Assembly (NCBI GenBank): GCA_030748635.1
Contig: JASMLP010000104.1
Span: forward strand, 1-62,092
DNA length: 62,092 nt
Reading direction: 5' to 3'
DNA from: Planctomycetota bacterium
GTDB taxonomy: Bacteria > Planctomycetota > JACQVV01 > JASMLP01
The notes under the pieces were generated by a model. The model searched no databases and was not told the origin of the DNA. It worked only from the letters and a program-made list of their open reading frames with translations. Positions 46,110-56,300 of this stretch are shown piece after piece; the first letter of the stretch is position 1; each line of letters begins with the position of its first letter. Position numbers and translations under genes: made by a program.

Positions 46110-47183
46110 CTAACCGGCTCCCATGGTCGCGGCGCCGAGCATGTTGCGTAGGTTCTTGGGATCGCTGGCCTTGGCGATGGCGTCCTCGGGTTTGATGACG
46201 CCGGTTTTTACGAGGTGAGTCAGGTGCCGATCGAGGGAGATCATGCCGGCCTTTCCGCCGGTTTCGATGGCCGAATAGAGTTGGTGAGTTTTCCCTTCTC
46301 GGATGAGGTTGGCGATGGCGTGATTACACACCATAATTTCACGAGCTGCGACTCGTCCCTTGCCGTCGGCGCGAGGGACCAGGGTCTGGCAGACGACTCC
46401 CTTCAGGGTCGTGGACAGTTGCATACGAACCTGTTGCTGTTGATGGGGCGGGAAGACGTCGATCACCCGGTCGACCGTTTGTGGGGCGTCGGTGGTGTGC
46501 AGCGTGCCGAAGGCAAGGTGGCCGGTCTCGGCGATCGTGAGCGCGAGCTGGATCGTTTCGAGATCGCGCATTTCGCCGATCAGCACGACATCGGGATCTT
46601 GCCGCAGAGCGCTCTTGAGAGCGGCCCGGAAAGAAGAGGTGGTGTTGCCGATTTCTCTTTGGGTGACGATCGAGAGCTTGGGGGTGTAGACGTATTCGAT
46701 CGGGTCTTCGATCGTGAGAATGTGAAGTCGCTTGGTGGCGTTGATCTGGTCGATGAGGCTCGCGAGCGTGGTCGATTTTCCCGAACCGGTCGGGCCGGTC
46801 ACCAGGACGAGACCGCGAGGGAGGTCCTTGAACTGAAGGATGTTCTGCTCGATTCCCAGGGATTGAGGGTCGGGAATGGTTTCGGTGATCACTCGCATCA
46901 CGGCTCCGACCCCGTCCTTTTGCAGGAGGACATTGACTCGGAACCGACTCACGTCGGGGATTTCGAGTGAGGTGTCGAGTTCGCGTTCCTTTTCGAACGT
47001 AGCGATCTGATCCGGAGTCAGGATCGAGTAAACGGCTTCTCGAGTCTGGTCGGCCGACTGTTCGGGCATCTTGAAGGGGAGTACCTTGCCGTTGACCCGT
47101 ACCATGGGGGGACGATTGGGGACGAAGTGGACATCCGAGGCTCCGTTTTTGACCGATTCCTTTAGCACATTGAGGATATCCAT
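46110..47183 (-). CDS. pilT: Type IV pilus retraction ATPase PilT
   Basis: This 357-residue protein starts at MDILNVLKESVKNGASDVHF (ATG 47183, after AAAGG). PilT disassembles the pilus by ATP hydrolysis, powering twitching motility. Visible motifs are Walker A GPTGSGKSTTLASL, the Asp box (LTIEDPIEYV), Walker B (VVLIGEMRDLETIQLAL), the His box (TGHLAFGTLHTTDAPQTVDR) and the retraction-type motif HAIANLIREGKTHQL near the C-terminus. No other pilus gene is adjacent. A sigma-54-like promoter lies 35-50 bases upstream, and sigma-54 control of pilus genes is known in other bacteria. Confidence 0.96.
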   Translation of the reverse strand: MDILNVLKESVKNGASDVHFVPNRPPMVRVNGKVLPFKMPEQSADQTREAVYSILTPDQIATFEKERELDTSLEIPDVSRFRVNVLLQKDGVGAVMRVITETIPDPQSLGIEQNILQFKDLPRGLVLVTGPTGSGKSTTLASLIDQINATKRLHILTIEDPIEYVYTPKLSIVTQREIGNTTSSFRAALKSALRQDPDVVLIGEMRDLETIQLALTIAETGHLAFGTLHTTDAPQTVDRVIDVFPPHQQQQVRMQLSTTLKGVVCQTLVPRADGKGRVAAREIMVCNHAIANLIREGKTHQLYSAIETGGKAGMISLDRHLTHLVKTGVIKPEDAIAKASDPKNLRNMLGAATMGAG

Positions 47184-47217
47184 GCCTGACCTTTCTCTCC
47201 CAAATTTTCGTTTCTGG

Positions 47218-47233
47218 TGCAACGATTGTCCCT
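47218..47233 (-). promoter_or_regulatory. Sigma-54-like promoter before pilT
   Basis: On the minus strand this reads AGGGACAATCGTTGCA. It keeps the invariant GG-N10-GC spacing and the TTGCA -12 element, with three mismatches in the -24 half. The start of transcription would be near 47207, giving a leader of about 24 bases with a ribosome site before the pilT ATG at 47183. Confidence 0.5.
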
Positions 47234-47266
47234 ACCGAGATCCCGTTCGTCCAGAGGCTGAACGCG

Positions 47267-49516
47267 TTAATCGAGAATGGTCTGGATGGTGCGAGTTGTG
47301 TGCACGAGCCGTTCGGCCAGGAGATGAGTCAGATACCCCTCGAACGCCAGAGCGAGTTGAGGAGCTTGTTCTCGCATCGACTCGAGCGAATCCCGGGTGA
47401 GGCGGTAGATGCGACTAGGTTCTTCCGCCACGACCGAAGCGGAGCGGGGCTCTTGTAGAATCATCCCCAGTTCACCGACGACAGTACCCGCGCAGATCTT
47501 ACGGAGTCGGATGGTGTTTCCCATCCCGGTGTCGACCTGCACAGTGACCTTTCCGCTCACGACTAAGAAGAGATCGGTGGCGGGGTTACCCTGCTGGATC
47601 AGGACGTGTCCGGCCTCGACATCCATCGGTTCGAACCAATTGATGAGCTTCTCGATATCGACCGAATCGGGAAGAGCTTCCCGGAGTTGGTCCTCGACCG
47701 AGATCGAGTCGTACTCGGTCTGCTCCAGACCCGCTCGGGAAAGAACCACATCCTCACACCACTCCAGGCCGTGGTCGAGATCGGAAAAGGTGCGGAAGGA
47801 TCCGTTGGGATCTTGGACGAGCCCCTCTTTTTCGATCTGGGTGGCGATAGTGTCGGAGAGGTGGGTGAAGATCAGCATGAATCCCTTCTGTTCGGCCAGC
47901 TGTTTCATCTTCACGAAACTCAGTACGGAGGAGGAATCGATCCCGCTCACATCCCGGAAGTCGAGCAGGGCGAACTGGAGGGGGCTCTGTTCGGCGGCAT
48001 CCGCCCGCTGGCGAACCCGTTCGAGGAGGCCGTTGGCGGTGCCGAAAAAAATGAATCCGCGTAGCTGAAGGACGTGGAACGATTCTCCGGAGCTTTCCAG
48101 AATCTGGGCGTGCCGGGAGGGTCGGTCGACATTGCTATGTCGCTGAAGGCCCGAGAGCGATTGCTTGATAACATTGACCTGGCTGTAGTTGACCAGGAAG
48201 AGGATGATGCAGGCGAAGATCCCGACTCCAACCCCGGGGAGGTAGCCGAAAGCGGCCACACAGGCGAGGATCAGGACGACGATGGTGTAGTCGGCTCGGG
48301 TCATCCGAAACCAGGCGTCGTATAGCCACTCGATCAAGAAGTGCATTCCCAGATAGAAGAGAAGACCGCCCAGGATAATCCGGGGAAACAGAGTTACTGT
48401 TTTTGTCCCCATGATGAGCATCGTCGCGCAGAGAATCGCGGCGACGACTCCTACAATACGGCTTCGAGCTCCCATCCCCAGGACCAGTCGGGAGATGGAG
48501 AGCGAATGGAATCCGACCGTTCCGCCTCCGAGGCCGACCAGCAGGTTGGCCCATCCAGCCGAACGGAGTTCGTGGTCGAGATCGATGTCCTGGCGGGCGG
48601 AGAGTTCGATGGCGCCGGAATTGAGCAGAACCGAGATAATGCTGATGAGAAGGATGGTGCCGATATTGCCCGCCTGGTTGAGGATCAGCGGCCAGTTGGC
48701 GGCTCGGAAGGCGTCGATTCCTGTGGTGGGAGTCCAGCCGCCACTTTCCGGAAAGGGGCCCAGCAGCCACTTGGCGTTTTGAGCCGCTTGATGAGTCATC
48801 CCGGTTGCGGAGAGGACGGCGTAGAAAATGCCGACTCCTCCCAGGAGGAGGGTGGGCATGACGAGAAAATGGTGCGTTTTCCGACTGACCCCGACCAGAA
48901 TCAGGCCGTAGACGAGGCCGGCGAGCAGTAGATACCGACTCCCCGGATCGAAGAGATGGGGCAGTTCGTGCAAACTGATGTGCAGTCCGGTCATGACGCC
49001 GACCGAACCGCGAACCAGGAGCCAGCCGGTCCCGGCGAGAAAGCCGCCGATGACCGGGTAGGGGATGAAACGAATCAGGGCGCCGAGACGAAACTTTCCC
49101 AGGGCCCAGAGAGCCAAACCGTTGACCAGCGAGGTGAAGGCGATGGCCGCCACTACGGTGGAAAACATCTCTTTGGGGTCGGCTCCTTTCATCGACTCGA
49201 CCAGAAGAACCGCGATGCCGGCCAGGATCGGAGCGACCCGCTCTTGGGGGTAGGCGATCATGCCTGGGTAGGAGCTGCAAAGGGAGATCAGTCCCGTGAT
49301 GATGATGCCGGAGAAGAGAATCAGCCCGATCCCTTGGGGCAAGAAATTTTCGAGGGGACCGGAGAAGATGAGAGTGGCCAGCGAGATCGAAACGATGACC
49401 ACGATCAAGCCGACCACAAGGCCGGCCAGGATATTGGGGATCAGGTCGTTCCATCGGAATCCGGGAGCGGGCGACGCTGCCTGGAAGGGGTCCTTGGCCG
49501 GGGGAGAGGTGGAAAT
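47267..49516 (-). CDS. SulP-family anion transporter with STAS and cNMP-binding domains
   Basis: The first standard start (GTG 49417) cuts into the first helix and has no ribosome site. The frame is open upstream to a TAA and encodes the expected family N-terminus (FRWNDLIPNILAGLVVGLIV). The only well-placed start is ATT at 49516, six bases after GAGGA, giving 749 residues. The membrane part (about 30-420) has SulP features (SSYPGMIAYPQERVAPILAG). A STAS domain (about 455-570) contains LDFRDVSGIDSSSVLSFVKM. The C-terminus has a cyclic-nucleotide-binding domain with VGELGMILQEPRSASVVA. The anion could be sulfate or bicarbonate. Confidence 0.88.
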   Translation of the reverse strand: MSTSPPAKDPFQAASPAPGFRWNDLIPNILAGLVVGLIVVIVSISLATLIFSGPLENFLPQGIGLILFSGIIITGLISLCSSYPGMIAYPQERVAPILAGIAVLLVESMKGADPKEMFSTVVAAIAFTSLVNGLALWALGKFRLGALIRFIPYPVIGGFLAGTGWLLVRGSVGVMTGLHISLHELPHLFDPGSRYLLLAGLVYGLILVGVSRKTHHFLVMPTLLLGGVGIFYAVLSATGMTHQAAQNAKWLLGPFPESGGWTPTTGIDAFRAANWPLILNQAGNIGTILLISIISVLLNSGAIELSARQDIDLDHELRSAGWANLLVGLGGGTVGFHSLSISRLVLGMGARSRIVGVVAAILCATMLIMGTKTVTLFPRIILGGLLFYLGMHFLIEWLYDAWFRMTRADYTIVVLILACVAAFGYLPGVGVGIFACIILFLVNYSQVNVIKQSLSGLQRHSNVDRPSRHAQILESSGESFHVLQLRGFIFFGTANGLLERVRQRADAAEQSPLQFALLDFRDVSGIDSSSVLSFVKMKQLAEQKGFMLIFTHLSDTIATQIEKEGLVQDPNGSFRTFSDLDHGLEWCEDVVLSRAGLEQTEYDSISVEDQLREALPDSVDIEKLINWFEPMDVEAGHVLIQQGNPATDLFLVVSGKVTVQVDTGMGNTIRLRKICAGTVVGELGMILQEPRSASVVAEEPSRIYRLTRDSLESMREQAPQLALAFEGYLTHLLAERLVHTTRTIQTILD

Positions 49517-49666
49517 GACGGATCCTCGTTTTGTTCCGAAAAGATACGTGGTACTGACGGAATTGAACGCTTAACCACTGACTTGGACAGTCTAACGAGT
49601 TGAACGGTCTTGGCTATGTTCTTCAGAAATTTGAAACGATGGAATTTTGGGGGACTGGGGATCGAG

Positions 49667-51241
49667 TCAGTGTCGAAAGTGACGGCAACCGGTGAAGATC
49701 ATCGGAATTCCGTGTTCGTTGCAGGCCGTGATGACTTCCTCGTCGCGACGGGATCCCCCTGGCTGGATCACGGCCGAAATGCCCGCTTCGGCGATCCGAT
49801 CGATCGAATCGCGAAAGGGGAAAAAAGCGTCCGAGGCGAGGACGGCACCGCGTGCGCGTTCACCCGCTTTTTCCAGCGCGATCTGAACCGCGTCGACCCG
49901 GCTCATCTGGCCGGCCCCGATGCCCACTGAAGCGCCTGCGCGAGCCAGGACGATGGCGTTGCTCTTGACGTGTCGGCAGAGGGTGAAGGCGAAGAGGCAA
50001 TCCTCCACCGTTTCGGTGAACATCGAGTCGCCCGCGACGATTTCGAAGGTGGCGGGGTTATCGGGGTGGACGTCGGCGTCCTGTACCAGAAGGCCGCCGT
50101 GAATTCCTTGAACGGCTAAGCTGTCGAGTTGCGGCGAAGAACCGGGGGCCAGATCGGGACATTCTATCAGGCGAACCCGTTGTCCCCACCGGGCCGACTG
50201 GAAGATCTCGACGGTTCCTTCTTCGAACGACGGGGCCAGGACCGCTTCGAGGAAATGGTTGCCGGTAATCATGGCTCGTGCGGTGGCTTGATCGATCGGG
50301 CGGTTGCTACCGGCGATGCCTCCATACGCGGAGAGGGGATCTCCGGCCAGCGCGGCATTCCAGGCGGACTCCAGGTCCGTTCCCACGGCGGCGCCACACG
50401 GTCCGGCGTGTTTGATGACTACACAGGATGGCTGGTCGTAGCTGGCGACGATTCGGAGGGCCGCGTCCAGGTCGAGCACATTGGTGTAGGAAAGAGCTTT
50501 TCCTGAGAGGCGGCGAGACCGAGGGATGGATGGGCCGGAATCGGTTTCACTTCGGTAGAGAGCGGCTTTCTGGTGGGGGTTTTCGCCGTAACGCAACGGC
50601 AGAGTTTTGAAGTGGTGGGCGGGAAATCGGGGGAGGAAGTCGGACTGAGGATCTTGCTGCTGGCCAGCAAAGGCCCCGGCGACCAGGCTGTCGTAGGATT
50701 GAGTGAGATTGAACGCTTCGAGCGCGAGTTGGTGGCGGGTCGCGAGGGAGATGGATCCGGATTCCCGTTCGATTTCAGAACTGACCAGGCCGTACTTGAG
50801 GGGGTCGGTCAGGACGGCCACGTGGTGGAAGTTCTTCGCCGCGGCTCGGATGAGCGTGGGTCCTCCAATATCGATCGATTCGAGGAGTTCATGAAACCCG
50901 AGATTCTGCTCCAGGCGCAGGGCAAAGGGGTAGAGGTTGACTACGACGAGATCGATGAGGCCGATTTCGTGATGCTTCAACTCCTGAAGATCTTCTGGGT
51001 GGTCACGCCGGGCGAGTATGCCGGCGTGGATGGCCGGATGGAGTGTTTTGACGCGGCCGTCGAACATCTCCGGGGATCCGGTGACGTCGGCGACCTCTTG
51101 GACTTCGAGACCGGCCTGGCGCAAGACACGGGCTGTTCCGCCGGAAGAGAGGAGTTCGATATTTTGTGCGTCGAGTGAATGCGCGAACTCGACAATCCCT
51201 TGTTTGTCCCAGACCGAAAGGAGGGCCCGTTGAATTTTCAT
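49667..51241 (-). CDS. purH: Bifunctional AICAR transformylase/IMP cyclohydrolase PurH
   Basis: This 524-residue enzyme of the last two steps of IMP synthesis starts [20 protein letters not shown] at 51241. The N-terminal IMP cyclohydrolase domain has [16 protein letters not shown] and VVNLYPFA. The C-terminal transformylase has [13 protein letters not shown] and [12 protein letters not shown], and it ends with [11 protein letters not shown] and [11 protein letters not shown]. The length is standard. It is divergent from rbfA. Confidence 0.97.
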   Translation of the reverse strand: MKIQRALLSVWDKQGIVEFAHSLDAQNIELLSSGGTARVLRQAGLEVQEVADVTGSPEMFDGRVKTLHPAIHAGILARRDHPEDLQELKHHEIGLIDLVVVNLYPFALRLEQNLGFHELLESIDIGGPTLIRAAAKNFHHVAVLTDPLKYGLVSSEIERESGSISLATRHQLALEAFNLTQSYDSLVAGAFAGQQQDPQSDFLPRFPAHHFKTLPLRYGENPHQKAALYRSETDSGPSIPRSRRLSGKALSYTNVLDLDAALRIVASYDQPSCVVIKHAGPCGAAVGTDLESAWNAALAGDPLSAYGGIAGSNRPIDQATARAMITGNHFLEAVLAPSFEEGTVEIFQSARWGQRVRLIECPDLAPGSSPQLDSLAVQGIHGGLLVQDADVHPDNPATFEIVAGDSMFTETVEDCLFAFTLCRHVKSNAIVLARAGASVGIGAGQMSRVDAVQIALEKAGERARGAVLASDAFFPFRDSIDRIAEAGISAVIQPGGSRRDEEVITACNEHGIPMIFTGCRHFRH

Positions 51242-51332
51242 CACGCCGTTTCTTCTCTCCTGTTTTCGAGGTAAATCGACGATCAGGCTACGAGCCGAGC
51301 GGGTTGGGATCAATGGGGGATTCTGCCTTGCG

Positions 51333-51362
51333 TTGACCAAGTTGTGTAAGAGCCCGTATCAT
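51333..51362 (+). promoter_or_regulatory. Sigma-70-type promoter before rbfA
   Basis: TTGACC (51333-51338) and TATCAT (51357-51362) are separated by 18 bases. The expected start of transcription is only a few bases before the rbfA ATG at 51374, so the main mRNA would have a very short leader. Confidence 0.5.
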
Positions 51363-51373
51363 CCGAACTTGAG

Positions 51374-51787
51374 ATGGCAGGAAATCGTGTGGCAAAGATT
51401 CAGGAACGGATTCGTCAGATCGTGAGTGAAGTTCTCATTCACGAGACGAACGATCCGAGGATGCGCTTTGTCACCGTGACCGCGGTCGAGGTTTCCAAGG
51501 ATCTCAAAACGGCAACGGTCCGGGTTTCGGTGCTGGGGAGCGAGGCGGATCGGAAAACATGCCTGAAGGGGCTCGAAGGGGCGAGGGTCCGGATTCAGTC
51601 GATCGTGGGGGGACGGTTGGGTATCCGGAGGACTCCTCTGCTCCACTTCGAGTGGGATCCGACGATCGAGGGAAGTCTGCGGGTGGCCGGCATTTTCAGG
51701 CGCCTGGAAGAGGAGCGTCGGCAACAGGGGGGATCGGAAGAGTCGGAGTCTTGCGGGGAAGAGGTTCCGAAAGGGGAGGAGTCGTGA
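51374..51787 (+). CDS. rbfA: Ribosome-binding factor A
   Basis: In this 137-residue protein, RbfA binds free 30S subunits and helps mature the 5' end of 16S rRNA, notably in the cold. The KH-like fold signature is clear: RVAKIQERIRQIVSEVLIHE, then DPRMRFVTVTAVEVSKDLKT and the C-terminal LGIRRTPLLHFEWDPTIE. The C-terminal 20 residues are acidic and variable. Its stop overlaps the next gene's ATG (TGATG). Confidence 0.95.
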   Translation: MAGNRVAKIQERIRQIVSEVLIHETNDPRMRFVTVTAVEVSKDLKTATVRVSVLGSEADRKTCLKGLEGARVRIQSIVGGRLGIRRTPLLHFEWDPTIEGSLRVAGIFRRLEEERRQQGGSEESESCGEEVPKGEES

Positions 51788-52683
51788 TGTTTTGTTTCAG
51801 TGTTCAGGGAAGCCGAGTCTGCTTTCTCGCCTTGCTCCTCTGCGGGGGGGTGGGAGTTCCCGCCGAGGCCGACTCACTGGCTGAACATGTCGTGATTATC
51901 TCCGTCGATGGGTTGAGACCCGATGCCATCGATCGAACCGAGGCGCCGATTCTTGATCGGTGGAGGAAACGAGGGGCCATGGCGACGGAAGCTCGCACGA
52001 TTTTTCCGTCAATTACTCTCCCCTCTCACACCTCGATGTTGACCGGTCTTCGACCGATCCGACACCGGGTCCTCTTCAATTCGAAAAAGACGGGAATGGA
52101 ATACATCCGATCGACGACTTGTCTCGAAATCGCGGCTCAGGCCGGACGTCGAGTCGGCTTTGTGGTGGCCAAGGAGAAGTTGTTGCACCTGTCTCGGAGT
52201 GTGCCCGAACCCAGCTTGGTTTCCACTGATGCCGCGGCGCTGGCTCGGGAGACCTGTCGTTTGTTGCGAGAGAGAAAACCGAATCTCCTGTTTGTCCATT
52301 TTCGGGATCCGGACAGTACCGGACATCGTCACGGATGGATGAGTCCGGAGCAGTTGTTGGCGATTGCTCGAGTCGATCGGGGGCTGGGGACAATCGAGAA
52401 GACGATGAAGGAGATCGGGATCTGGGATCGTAGTGTTCTCATCCTGACTGCCGATCACGGAGGGCACGGACTCGGACACGGGAGCTTCATGGATGTGGAC
52501 ATGCTGATTCCCTGGATCTGTGTGGGAGGGCCGATACAGTCTGGCCAGCGGATCAAGCGGTCGGTTCAAACTTTCGATACCGCGGCCACCGCGCTCTTTC
52601 TTTTGGGTCTGCCGGTCCCGTCGGGGTGGGATGGGAAGCCGGTTACCGAGTTGGCGATACGAGGTTCAGCTGGCAAGAAGTGA
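51787..52683 (+). CDS. Secreted alkaline phosphatase-superfamily phosphodiesterase
   Basis: This 298-residue protein has its ATG at 51787 overlapping the rbfA stop, with GGAGGA upstream. A signal peptide (VCFLALLLCGGVGVPAEA) is followed by the two-metal site of type I phosphodiesterases/nucleotide pyrophosphatases: Asp in VVIISVDGLRPD, the nucleophile region TIFPSITLPSHTSMLTG, DPDSTGHRHG, and TADHGGHGLGHG. It should cleave phosphodiester or pyrophosphate bonds, probably in the periplasm. The substrate is unknown. It is shorter than most family members but has all the metal ligands. Confidence 0.88.
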   Translation: MFCFSVQGSRVCFLALLLCGGVGVPAEADSLAEHVVIISVDGLRPDAIDRTEAPILDRWRKRGAMATEARTIFPSITLPSHTSMLTGLRPIRHRVLFNSKKTGMEYIRSTTCLEIAAQAGRRVGFVVAKEKLLHLSRSVPEPSLVSTDAAALARETCRLLRERKPNLLFVHFRDPDSTGHRHGWMSPEQLLAIARVDRGLGTIEKTMKEIGIWDRSVLILTADHGGHGLGHGSFMDVDMLIPWICVGGPIQSGQRIKRSVQTFDTAATALFLLGLPVPSGWDGKPVTELAIRGSAGKK

Positions 52684-52754
52684 TCTGCGTTCGATTCTTG
52701 ATCCCATTCCGGGTATCATTCGGCTCGGAATACAATTTTGTAGGAGCATCTGGT

Positions 52755-53348
52755 TTGAGCGAGGAAAAAACTCAGGACACAGAAGTCGAAGACCCTGAAG
52801 TCGAAGACCCTGAAGTCGCAGACCCTGAGGTCGCAGACCCTGAAGTCGCAGATCCTGAGGTCGAAGATTCTGAATCCGAAGTCGCCGAGGGGGGAGCCGA
52901 GACCTCGTTTGATGAGGGAGCGGAGCCGGAAACGTCCGCCGAGGATTCGATCTTGAGTGATTTTTCGAGGGAGCGCTCCGAGGGCACAGTCATCATGATC
53001 GTCGAGGATGCCAAGATCCTTCAGGCCACCTTCCGGATGCGATTTCAGAAGGTGGGGATCGATGTCGAGATGGTGAGCAATGGGCGTGAAGCGCTCGACG
53101 CTCTCGAGGTCGGCGCACTGCCTTCCTTGATCATCTGCGACCTTCGGATGCCGGTAATGGACGGCTACGACTTTATAGAAGCCTTGCGAAGCCATCCGGA
53201 ATACGAATTGATTCCGGTGATCGTCTGTTCTGCTTCGGTTGACCGGGAAGCGGTGATCAAAGCGTTACAGGCCGGAGCCAACGACTACATCGTCAAGCCG
53301 TTTACCATCGAGACGGTGCTCGAAAAGGTAAAAAAAGCTCTGGGTTGA
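52755..53348 (+). CDS. Single-domain response regulator with an acidic repeat tail
   Basis: This 197-residue protein starts with TTG at 52755, eight bases after AGGAG. Residues about 10-40 are a five-residue repeat (EVEDPEVADP-type), then an acidic Ser-rich linker. The receiver domain (about 78-197) has the acidic pair in MIVEDAKI, the phospho-Asp in LIICDLRMPVMDGYDF, the Ser switch in PVIVCSA and Lys in NDYIVKPF. It has no output domain, so it probably acts by binding a partner, as CheY does. The cognate kinase is not adjacent. Its end faces dnaE with a 24-base gap. Confidence 0.88.
   Translation: MSEEKTQDTEVEDPEVEDPEVADPEVADPEVADPEVEDSESEVAEGGAETSFDEGAEPETSAEDSILSDFSRERSEGTVIMIVEDAKILQATFRMRFQKVGIDVEMVSNGREALDALEVGALPSLIICDLRMPVMDGYDFIEALRSHPEYELIPVIVCSASVDREAVIKALQAGANDYIVKPFTIETVLEKVKKALG
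52782..52871 (+). repeat. Six tandem 15-bp repeats in the response regulator gene
   Basis: Six 15-base units (type GAAGTCGAAGACCCT) run head to tail; units 1 and 2 are identical and later units differ by one to three bases. They encode EVEDP/EVADP pentapeptides. The unit length keeps the reading frame, so copy-number change would alter linker length only. Confidence 0.9.
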
Positions 53349-53372
53349 TACGGCAGGCTTGGGGGTCCGTGC

Positions 53373-56300
53373 TTACGAGCTATACCTCACGCATCCCTCG
53401 CCGACTAGATCGTGCGCCTCTCGGGTGAATTCGGGAGAAGGTCCGATGGTGAAAGCGTCGGACGTTTTGATCAAAACCGTTCCCATCCGGGTGGGAATCT
53501 TGAGAAAAAGCGGTGTTTCCCCTCGGTGGCGTTCGATGAGCTTGTGGAGAGCGGTGAGGTGTTGGTCGGTATGGGCGCCAGGAAGGTTGACGGTGACGCG
53601 CTCGGTGAGGGTGGCGTGGGCCGCTTCGAAGGGGAGTAAAGCTCGGGCAAGGATGGTCGGTTCGGTGGCCATCTCGTCGAATTCGCCGCGAACGAAGAGC
53701 TTTTCGTCTGGAATGAGTTGTTCCATGTGCTGTTTGTACAGATCGTGAAAGATGACCACCCTGCAGGTCCCTTCGAGATCTTCGAGAAGGATGCGAGCCA
53801 TCTTGGCGCCCGCATTGCGTCCCTTGCGGACAACGGTGGGAATCACTTCGGCCACCATGCCTCCGACAAGCACTTCTCGCTTCTGATTCAAGTCGCGTAA
53901 AGAACGGGTGGAATGAGTGGAAAAGGTTTCTAACGTGTTCCGGTCGGTTTCCAGTGGGTGTCCGGAAAAATAGAATCCGAGCGCTTCTTTTTCGTAGGTC
54001 AACTGATCTCTCGGGGTCCAGGCGGTGACCTGAGTTTCCGGTTCCTTGGTGGCTTGTGGTTTGGGGGCCTCGCCGAAGAGGGACTGCTGTCCTCGTGCCC
54101 GATCGACCTGGCTTCGTTGACCCATGCGGAGCGCTTTTTCGATCGTGGCATAGGCGGTCGATCTGGGGATGTCCAAACAATCAAAGGCTCCCGCTTTGGC
54201 CAGAGACTCTAATACTTTTTTGTTCACCAGAGTCAGGTCGATCGATTCGCAGAAATCGAAGAGATCTTCGAAAGAGTCTTTCCGGTGTTTTCTCGCCTGG
54301 CGTATCGTGTCGGCCGCTCGGATCCCCACCCCTTTGATGGCTCCAAGTCCGTATCGGATTTTTTTCTCTCCATCGGTGGAGAAGTGGGGACGACATCGGT
54401 TTACATCGGGGCCGGAGACTTCGAGGTCGGTTTGGGAACATTCCTCCAGATAAATACGTATTTTGTCGGTGTTCCCCATATGCGTGGTCATCAGGGCGGC
54501 CATGAATTCGGTGCCGAAGTTGGCCTTGAGATAGGCGGTTTGGTAGGCGATCAAAGCGTAGGCCGCGCTGTGGGACTTATTGAATCCGTAGCCGGCAAAG
54601 TAGACGATCAGTTCCCAGATCTCCTCGGCAATTTTCTTGTCGACATCTTTTTCGAGGGCTCCATGAATGAACTGGTCCCGGTAACGAGCCATGATCTCCG
54701 GTTTTTTCTTGCCCATCGCTTTTCGTAGATTGTCCGCATCGGTCAGTGGGAAGCCGGAGAGGTTGTGCGCGATGCGCATGACCTGTTCCTGGTAGAGGAT
54801 CACTCCGTTGGTTTCTAACAGGATCGGTTCCAAGATCGGGTGTTTATAAGTGGCCTGTTCTTCTCCGTGTTTGACTCGGATGTACTGATCGACCATGCCA
54901 CTGCCCAGCGGTCCGGGTCGGTAAAGGGCGACTAGTGCGATGATGTCGGTGAAACGATCAGGGCGTAACTTCCGAAGGATTTCGCGCATCCCTTCGCTTT
55001 CGAGTTGGAAGACGCCCCGGGCATCACCTCGGCCGAGAAGTTCGTAGGTCGGTGGGTCGTCGAGGGGGATCGATTCGATGTCGATCGTCCCCCCGTTCTC
55101 GATGATAAGAGCGACGGTTTTTTCGATCTGGGTGAGTGTTTCGAGGCCGAGGAAGTCCATTTTGAGGAGCCCGATGGCCTCGCAATCGCTCATGGCGAAC
55201 TGGGTGGAGATGTCGTCGCCGTTGCGATAGAGGGGGCAGTATTCGGTAATCGGGCGATCGGAAATGATGACGCCCGCGGCATGGGTTCCCACGTTTCGGA
55301 TCTGTCCTTCGAGGCGGCGGGCGACGCTAAAAAGTTCCCGGGTTTCCGGGTCCTGTTCGACGGAACTGGAGAACTCGGCGTCCTCGTTGAGCGCTTCCTC
55401 GAGGGTGATGCCGGGGCGAGCGGGAATCTTCTTGGCTAGGACATCGACTTTTTGAAGCGGTACGTCCATGACCCGGCCGGCATCCCGGATCGACGCCCGG
55501 GCGGCCATGGTTCCGAAGGTGATGATTTGCGCGACGTTTTCGCGACCGTACTTTTCGGTGACGTAGCGGATGACATCGGCTCGGCCTTCCGTGCCGAAAT
55601 CGATGTCGATATCCGGCATGGACTTTCGTCCCTCATTGAGAAATCGTTCGAACAGGAGTCCGTATTCCAGCGGGTCGATATTGGTGATGCCTAGCGCGTA
55701 ACTGACGATGCTTCCCGCGGCGGAACCGCGGCCCGGTCCGACCGGGATATTCTTCGATCGGGCATAGTCGATAAAGTCCTGGACAATCAGGAAATACGCG
55801 GGGAACCCCATGCGCTGAATCACCTGATTTTCTTTTTCGAACTGCTCGAGAACTTTTCCTTCAACCTTGCCGTAGCGTTGTTCGAGTCCTCGCATGCACT
55901 GGGTGTAGAAGTAGTGCTCCATGGAGGATTCGTCGGGAGGGTCGAAGCGGGGAAGGTGGATTTCGCCCATCGGGATCTCGAGTGAGCACCGTTCCGCGAC
56001 CTCGACCGTTCGTAGGAGAGAATCTTCATGACCTCTCCAGTCTTGACGCATCTGTTCCGGGGTTTTGAGGAAAAAGTCGTTGGTTGAGAAACGAAGGCGT
56101 TTGGGGTCCGCGATTTTCTTACCGGTCTGGATGCAAAGGAGGGCGTCGTGAGGAATGGCGTCTTCCTGGTCGAGATAGTGGACATCGTTGGTGATGACGG
56201 TCGGAAGATCGTGACGCTTGGCCACGGGGATCAGGGCTTCGAGATATTTCTTCTGGAGGTCGATCCCGTTGAACTGGTACTCGGCGTACAGGCGGTCTCC

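Noticed and set aside
52690..52700. GTTCGATTC as a tRNA T-loop
   Set aside because: No matching acceptor, D or anticodon arms are found around it.
52782..52871. Short repeats as a CRISPR array
   Set aside because: The repeats are directly adjacent with no spacers, are in frame within a coding region and encode a pentapeptide repeat.
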